Origin: Alphaproteobacteria bacterium
Lineage (GTDB): Bacteria > Pseudomonadota > Alphaproteobacteria > CACIAM-22H2
Assembly (NCBI GenBank): GCA_017308135.1
Contig: JAFKFM010000012.1
Location: forward strand, 1 to 64,000
Length of the DNA: 64,000 bases
Direction of reading: 5' to 3'
In this document: positions 61,913-64,000 of the stretch, piece after piece
How the letters are laid out: every line of letters starts with the position of its first letter
Numbering within the stretch: the stretch's first letter is position 1
The notes under the pieces: generated by a model
The model's database searches: none
The model's input: the letters and a program-made list of their open reading frames with translations, nothing else
Told to the model about the DNA's origin: nothing
Position numbers and translations under genes: made by a program

Positions 61913-62671
61913 GTCGCCCGCATTTCCCAAACGATCGCCGAGATCGGCAAACGCGCCATTCTGCCGCGTTTCCAAGCGCTGGCCGCGCACGAGATCGACC
62001 TGAAAGGCCCGGACGACTACGTCACCGCCGCCGACCTCGAGGCCGAGGCGCTGCTGACCCCCGCTTTGGCCGCCGCTTTGCCCGGCAGCAAGGTCGTGGG
62101 CGAGGAAGCCGTCGCCAAGGATCGCGGCGTGCTGGACGCGCTGGCTGGCGACGATCCGGTGTGGATCATCGATCCGGTCGACGGCACCTATAATTTCGCC
62201 AAGGGCCAGCCGCCTTTCTGTACGATCGTGGCCCTGGTCCTGCGCGGTCGCCCGGTCGCCGGTTGGATCCATTCGCCGATGGACGGCGATACATTGACCG
62301 CGCGTGAAGGCTTGGGCGCCGAGTTCAACGGCAAGCGAGTGCGCGTCTCGCCCGACGCCCCGATGACCGGCGCCATTTACGCCAAGAACGCACGGATCAA
62401 GGCGCGCGAAGACGGCCGCTATACGCTGATCGAGGAGCGCTGCGGCGGGGCGGCGTATCTGAACCTCGCGCGCGGGCGCTACGGCTTCGCGTGTTTCTCG
62501 CGCACCTTGCCGTGGGACCACGCGGCGGGCGCGCTGGCGTCGGCGGAAATGGGCTGCGCCGTCGGTTTCGCGCCCGAGCGGGCACCCTACGACGCGCGCC
62601 GCCATGTCGGCCCGTTTCTGATCGCCGCGAGCGACGCGCGCTATACCGAGATGCTGAAACTTCTCGCCTAG
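61871..62671 (+). CDS. Inositol-monophosphatase-family phosphatase with replaced N-terminus
   Basis: 266 aa (262 if ATG 61883 is used). Metal/phosphate motifs are VVGEEAV (Glu), IIDPVDGTYNF (Asp-x-x-Asp-Gly-Thr) and LPWDHAAG (Asp), the full Mg2+-dependent set. It hydrolyses inositol phosphate, histidinol phosphate, PAP or fructose bisphosphate; the subtype is unresolved. The first ten codons (MSANVIDAKL) come from the insert; the native version began MSPVDTAF. No clear Shine-Dalgarno is visible. It converges on the ybaL-like gene with a 3-base overlap. Confidence 0.88.
   Translation: MSKSMSANVIDAKLVARISQTIAEIGKRAILPRFQALAAHEIDLKGPDDYVTAADLEAEALLTPALAAALPGSKVVGEEAVAKDRGVLDALAGDDPVWIIDPVDGTYNFAKGQPPFCTIVALVLRGRPVAGWIHSPMDGDTLTAREGLGAEFNGKRVRVSPDAPMTGAIYAKNARIKAREDGRYTLIEERCGGAAYLNLARGRYGFACFSRTLPWDHAAGALASAEMGCAVGFAPERAPYDARRHVGPFLIAASDARYTEMLKLLA
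61913..62044 (+). repeat. 132-bp direct repeat, right copy
   Basis: Identical to 60247-60378. It forms codons 15-58 of the intact phosphatase (from ATG 61871). Identity at synonymous sites shows the copy came from the same genome. Confidence 0.95.
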
Positions 62672-64000
62672 GCGATCACGCTGCCGTCGACGACGCGGAT
62701 CATGGCCAGCGCCACTTCGTGCTCGGCCATCAACACCTCGTCGGCGCCAAGACCGCGCAAATGCGCGACCGCTTCTTCCGAATGCGCGCGCGCGACGATG
62801 CGCGAATTCGGCGCCAGACGGCGCGCGGTCTCGACCATCGAGCCCGCTTCGAACGGATCGGGGATCGCGATCAGGATCCAGCCGAACTCCTGCAGCTTTT
62901 CGCCCGCTTCCTCGGCGAAATTCGCGAACCCGCCGCCAAGGCGCGTCGCCTTGGTTTCAGACAGCATGTCGAGCGCTTCGGCGTTGTCGTCGATCACGGT
63001 CAACGCGTGGCCATGTTCGAGCAGCGCCTGGCTGATCTTGGCGCCGACGCGGCCATGGCCGACCAGCAGCACCGGCGGCTTCGACACCGCTTGCGGCGGC
63101 GGCTCGACCGGGGCGACGGCCGCGGCCGCCGCCTTCTCGCCGTCCGGATCGGGGCCGAGATGGCGGTCGAGCGCCTGGAAGATGAACGGGTTGGCCAGAA
63201 TCGACAGGATGGCGCCCGCGACGATCAGATCGCGGCCCTCCTCCGGCAGCACGCCGAGTTCCACGCCCAGCACGGCCAGGATGAACGAGAATTCGCCGAT
63301 CTGCGCGAGGCTTGCCGAAATCGTCAGCGCCTTGGCGTGACTATGGCCGAAGGCGCGCACGATCCAATAGGCCGCAAGCGACTTGCCCAAAATGATGATC
63401 GCGATCGTGGCGAGCAACGGCAAGGGATCGCGCAGCAGCGTGCCCGGGTCGAACAACATGCCGACCGAAACGAAGAACAACACCGCGAAGGCGTCGCGCA
63501 ACGGCAGGGTTTCGCGCGCGGCTTGATGCGACAGCGGCGATTCCGCCAGGATCATGCCCGCGAAGAAGGCGCCCAGCGCGAAGGATACGTCGAACAGCTT
63601 GGCCGCACCGAACGCCACGCCGATGGCGATCGCCAGCACCGACAAGCGGAACAATTCGCGCGAGCCCGTATGCGCGACGTAATGCAACAGCCAGGGAATG
63701 AGACGACGCCCGACGATCAGCATCGTCGCGACGAACAGCCCGACCTTCACCGCCGTCAACAGCACCACGCCCGCGAAAGTCGGCAGGCCCAGCGACAGGA
63801 TCCAACTCGGCAGCGGAGCGGTCAGATTTTCCACGCCGCCCTTGCTGAGGCCCGCGACGACCGGCAACAGGACGAGCGTCAAAATCATCACGAGATCTTC
63901 GACGATCAACCAGCCGACCGCGATGCGCCCGCGTTCGGTTTCGACCAATCGGCGTTCCTGCAAGGCGCGCAGCAGCACGACGGTCGAAGCGACCGACAGC
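62668..64000 (-). CDS. CPA2-family cation/proton antiporter with TrkA-N domain (YbaL/KefB type), partial
   Basis: Runs off the right edge; 443 codons plus stop are visible. Membrane part: ERGRIAVGWLIVEDLVMILT, FALGAFFAGMILAESPLSHQ, FVSVGMLFDPG and ASLAQIGEFSFILAVLGVELG. A soluble TrkA-N domain follows (about the last 140 residues): VLLVGHGRVGAKISQALLEHG and ADEVLMAEHEVALAM. YbaL-like proteins are K+/H+ antiporters regulated by nucleotide or glutathione. Confidence 0.9.
   Translation of the reverse strand, partial: LSVASTVVLLRALQERRLVETERGRIAVGWLIVEDLVMILTLVLLPVVAGLSKGGVENLTAPLPSWILSLGLPTFAGVVLLTAVKVGLFVATMLIVGRRLIPWLLHYVAHTGSRELFRLSVLAIAIGVAFGAAKLFDVSFALGAFFAGMILAESPLSHQAARETLPLRDAFAVLFFVSVGMLFDPGTLLRDPLPLLATIAIIILGKSLAAYWIVRAFGHSHAKALTISASLAQIGEFSFILAVLGVELGVLPEEGRDLIVAGAILSILANPFIFQALDRHLGPDPDGEKAAAAAVAPVEPPPQAVSKPPVLLVGHGRVGAKISQALLEHGHALTVIDDNAEALDMLSETKATRLGGGFANFAEEAGEKLQEFGWILIAIPDPFEAGSMVETARRLAPNSRIVARAHSEEAVAHLRGLGADEVLMAEHEVALAMIRVVDGSVIA

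Overview
The window reads as a contiguous piece of a GC-rich alphaproteobacterial chromosome. Support for this: a tRNA-Tyr/tRNA-Gly/tuf operon at the left edge, a DUF2849-sulfite reductase-DUF934 cluster, several TRAP and ABC solute uptake systems, and a giant RTX-type type I secretion substrate. The order Rhodospirillales is a guess; no rRNA or phylogenetic marker was tested. Genes are packed on both strands with many 4-base ATGA overlaps and convergent overlaps.

Left part (1-20 kb): tuf fragment and two tRNA genes (minus), rlmB with a long basic N-terminal extension, a membrane protein of unknown function, a PhnZ-like HD oxygenase with a SugE/Gdx exporter, an unknown protein with a PilZ protein, a lipoprotein, a MAPEG protein, and an unusual histidyl-tRNA synthetase. 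Next come an FAD amino-acid oxidase-like protein, an orphan peptide-binding protein and a D-aminopeptidase-like hydrolase that together could serve D-amino acid or peptide scavenging. A glycan-modification pair follows (nucleotide-sugar dehydratase plus an OGT-FkbM fusion), then a prolidase-type amidohydrolase and a UxaA/GarD-family sugar-acid dehydratase.

Middle (19.6-41 kb): a degenerate aspartate-semialdehyde dehydrogenase paralogue, a three-gene TRAP transporter, an ABC sugar transporter lacking its ATPase, a GntR/FCD regulator, and a DHDPS-family aldolase. Divergent from these is an AKR dehydrogenase, COG3618 lactonase and FucU mutarotase operon. Together this looks like a non-phosphorylating L-fucose-type (6-deoxy-hexose/aldose) oxidation locus. 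It is followed by a DHA2 efflux pump, pcaB-pcaL, the sulfite reduction cluster with a siroheme-type dehydrogenase, a GcvA-like LysR regulator, a cupin and a CNNM/CorC-type membrane protein.

Right part (41-64 kb): a 2615-residue RTX protein is divergent from its own type I exporter. The exporter has two different ABC subunits with complementary degenerate nucleotide-binding motifs plus an HlyD adaptor. Then come a HutD-like protein with an orphan periplasmic binding protein, a small cupin, a second TRAP system with fused QM permease, an EamA permease, and an inositol-monophosphatase-family gene. That last gene has been split by a low-GC insert flanked by perfect 132-bp direct repeats. The insert carries one unknown secreted-protein gene and supplies a new 5' end to the intact phosphatase copy. 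The window ends inside a YbaL/KefB-type transporter.

No CRISPR array, rRNA, transposase or integrase was seen. No gene-free stretch exceeds 300 bases; the longest are 515-779 and 20465-20721.
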